Source: an uncultured Tenacibaculum sp. (GTDB taxonomy: Bacteria > Bacteroidota > Bacteroidia > Flavobacteriales > Flavobacteriaceae). From it: DNA of 64,000 bases. The translations under genes and the position numbers were made by a program. Below are positions 63,393 through 64,000 of this stretch, in pieces (position 1 is the stretch's first letter; every line of letters begins with the position of its first letter). Under the pieces are notes generated by a model. That model made no database searches. It was given only the letters and a program-made list of their open reading frames with translations, and was not told the DNA's origin. The stretch lies in the NCBI RefSeq assembly GCF_947498805.1, contig NZ_CANMLT010000002.1, forward strand, positions 310,001 to 374,000. The letters are read 5' to 3'.

Positions 63393-63689
63393 ATGTTTGT
63401 ACGTATTGTAAAACTTAGTTTCGATCCTACAAAAATTGAAACTTTCTTAAATAATTTTGAAAATCAGAAACAACATATACGAAACTTTCCTGGGTGTCGT
63501 TTATTAGAGTTGTATAGAGATAAAACTAATACCAATGTGTTTTTTACCTATAGCTATTGGGAATCTGAACAAGATTTAGAAAACTATAGAAACTCTGAAC
63601 TATTCAAAGGTATTTGGGCAAACACAAAAATATACTTTAATGATAAACCAGAAGCTTGGAGTGTAGATAAGTTACAATCTCTAAAATAA
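63393..63689 (+). CDS. antibiotic-biosynthesis-monooxygenase (ABM) domain protein
   Basis: 98 residues, a single dimeric alpha/beta barrel unit: FVRIVKLSFDPTKIETFLNN, FPGCRLLELYRDKTN, FFTYSYWESEQDLENYRNSE and LFKGIWANTKIYF. The family includes quinol monooxygenases, haem-degrading and orphan proteins; with no cofactor motif the activity is open. 6 bp after the SAM hydroxide enzyme gene. Confidence 0.82.
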   Translation: MFVRIVKLSFDPTKIETFLNNFENQKQHIRNFPGCRLLELYRDKTNTNVFFTYSYWESEQDLENYRNSELFKGIWANTKIYFNDKPEAWSVDKLQSLK

Positions 63690-63695
63690 GAAACT

Positions 63696-64000
63696 ATGAT
63701 GTATAATACCAAACCTAATATAGGAAATAGATTCGTTGCTGGATTAGTAGACTATATACTTATTTATGGTTTTTTCTTTATGTATGTATATTATGTAGGT
63801 TCTCCTAATGATGAAGGTGGCTATACCGTTAGCGGAGTGCTTGCTTTGGTTCCTATCTTGTTTTGGGGAATTATAACTGTTGGAATGGAGCAACTATTTG
63901 GAGCTACTATTGGTAATTTATTAGTAGGGTTAAAACCAATTTCTTTGATAAAAGATGAAAAAATAACGTTTTTACAATCCTTAAAAAGACATTTGTTAGA
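63696..64000 (+). CDS. RDD family membrane protein (C-terminus outside window)
   Basis: The frame from ATG 63696 (or 63699) stays open to the window edge, about 101 codons. Segment NIGNRFVAGLVDYILIYGFFF has the Arg and Asp of the RDD family (about 9-29), then two membrane helices (VLALVPILFWGIITVGMEQ, about 50-68) and GATIGNLLVGLKPISL, the typical post-helix motif. RDD proteins are small membrane proteins of unclear function, some linked to ion or toxin transport. 6 bp after the ABM gene. Confidence 0.85.
   Translation, partial: MMYNTKPNIGNRFVAGLVDYILIYGFFFMYVYYVGSPNDEGGYTVSGVLALVPILFWGIITVGMEQLFGATIGNLLVGLKPISLIKDEKITFLQSLKRHLL

Overview
The window is a chromosomal segment of a low-GC member of the Bacteroidota, most likely a marine Flavobacteriaceae of the Tenacibaculum/Polaribacter type. 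Evidence: promoters carry the Bacteroidota -7 element TAnnTTTG and Shine-Dalgarno signals are weak. There are two TonB-dependent receptors with carboxypeptidase-like N-terminal domains, two nucleases with type IX secretion (T9SS) C-terminal tails, a DUF6702/M1 peptidase pair, group III truncated haemoglobin and many short lipoproteins. I see no rRNA, tRNA, CRISPR array, insertion sequence or replication origin. Both ends cut a gene: a VIT-domain protein at the left and an RDD membrane protein at the right.

Layout. 1-9.5 kb: VIT protein, a secreted hypothetical, priA (apparently started at ATT), an epoxide-hydrolase-like enzyme, a TlpA-like oxidoreductase overlapping an aminopeptidase P, and gcvT. 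9.5-16 kb: prohibitin-like protein, TonB receptor with a His-rich secreted partner, acyl-CoA thioesterase, VWA membrane protein. 16-17.4 kb: a compact Crp/Fnr module (small membrane protein, truncated haemoglobin, regulator) with two matching palindromic operators at the same distance from two promoters. 17.5-20.6 kb: purB, GNAT acetyltransferase, lipoprotein and TerC in one direction. 20.7-24 kb: a second His-rich protein/TonB receptor cassette, here with a lipoprotein. 24-27.6 kb: accessory stretch with a membrane-spanning TPR/AraC regulator, an unrecognised 59-residue protein, two Cys-rich double-glycine-leader peptides behind identical 33-nt upstream elements, and an orphan tail-collar protein. 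27.6-36 kb: lon, TPR lipoprotein, DinB/YfiT enzyme, LysM protein, LysE exporter, pyrD, pheT. 36-42 kb: tandem secreted endonuclease I paralogues. 42-45.6 kb: CoA Nudix hydrolase, acyltransferase, M42 peptidase, second Nudix enzyme. 45.6-52 kb: four tandem paralogues of a secreted carboxypeptidase-like-domain family, then DUF6702 and an M1 peptidase. 52-64 kb: thioredoxin lipoprotein, NTF2-like protein, recG, RsmB-type methyltransferase, an isoquinoline-oxidoreductase-like molybdenum enzyme, purC, phoH, SAM hydroxide adenosyltransferase, monooxygenase-like protein and RDD protein.

Most of the window is housekeeping genes in short operons bounded by clear intrinsic terminators. The parts most likely to hold new biology are: the double-glycine peptide pair at 26.3-26.9 kb, whose noncoding upstream element is perfectly conserved and has a GGAACC box typical of ECF sigma promoters; the Crp/Fnr module at 15.9-17.4 kb with its deduced TTTATGA-N6-TCATAA operator; the four-gene secreted family at 45.6-48.9 kb; and the two parallel His-rich protein/TonB receptor cassettes. 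All functions are inferred from sequence motifs read by eye; no database search was run.
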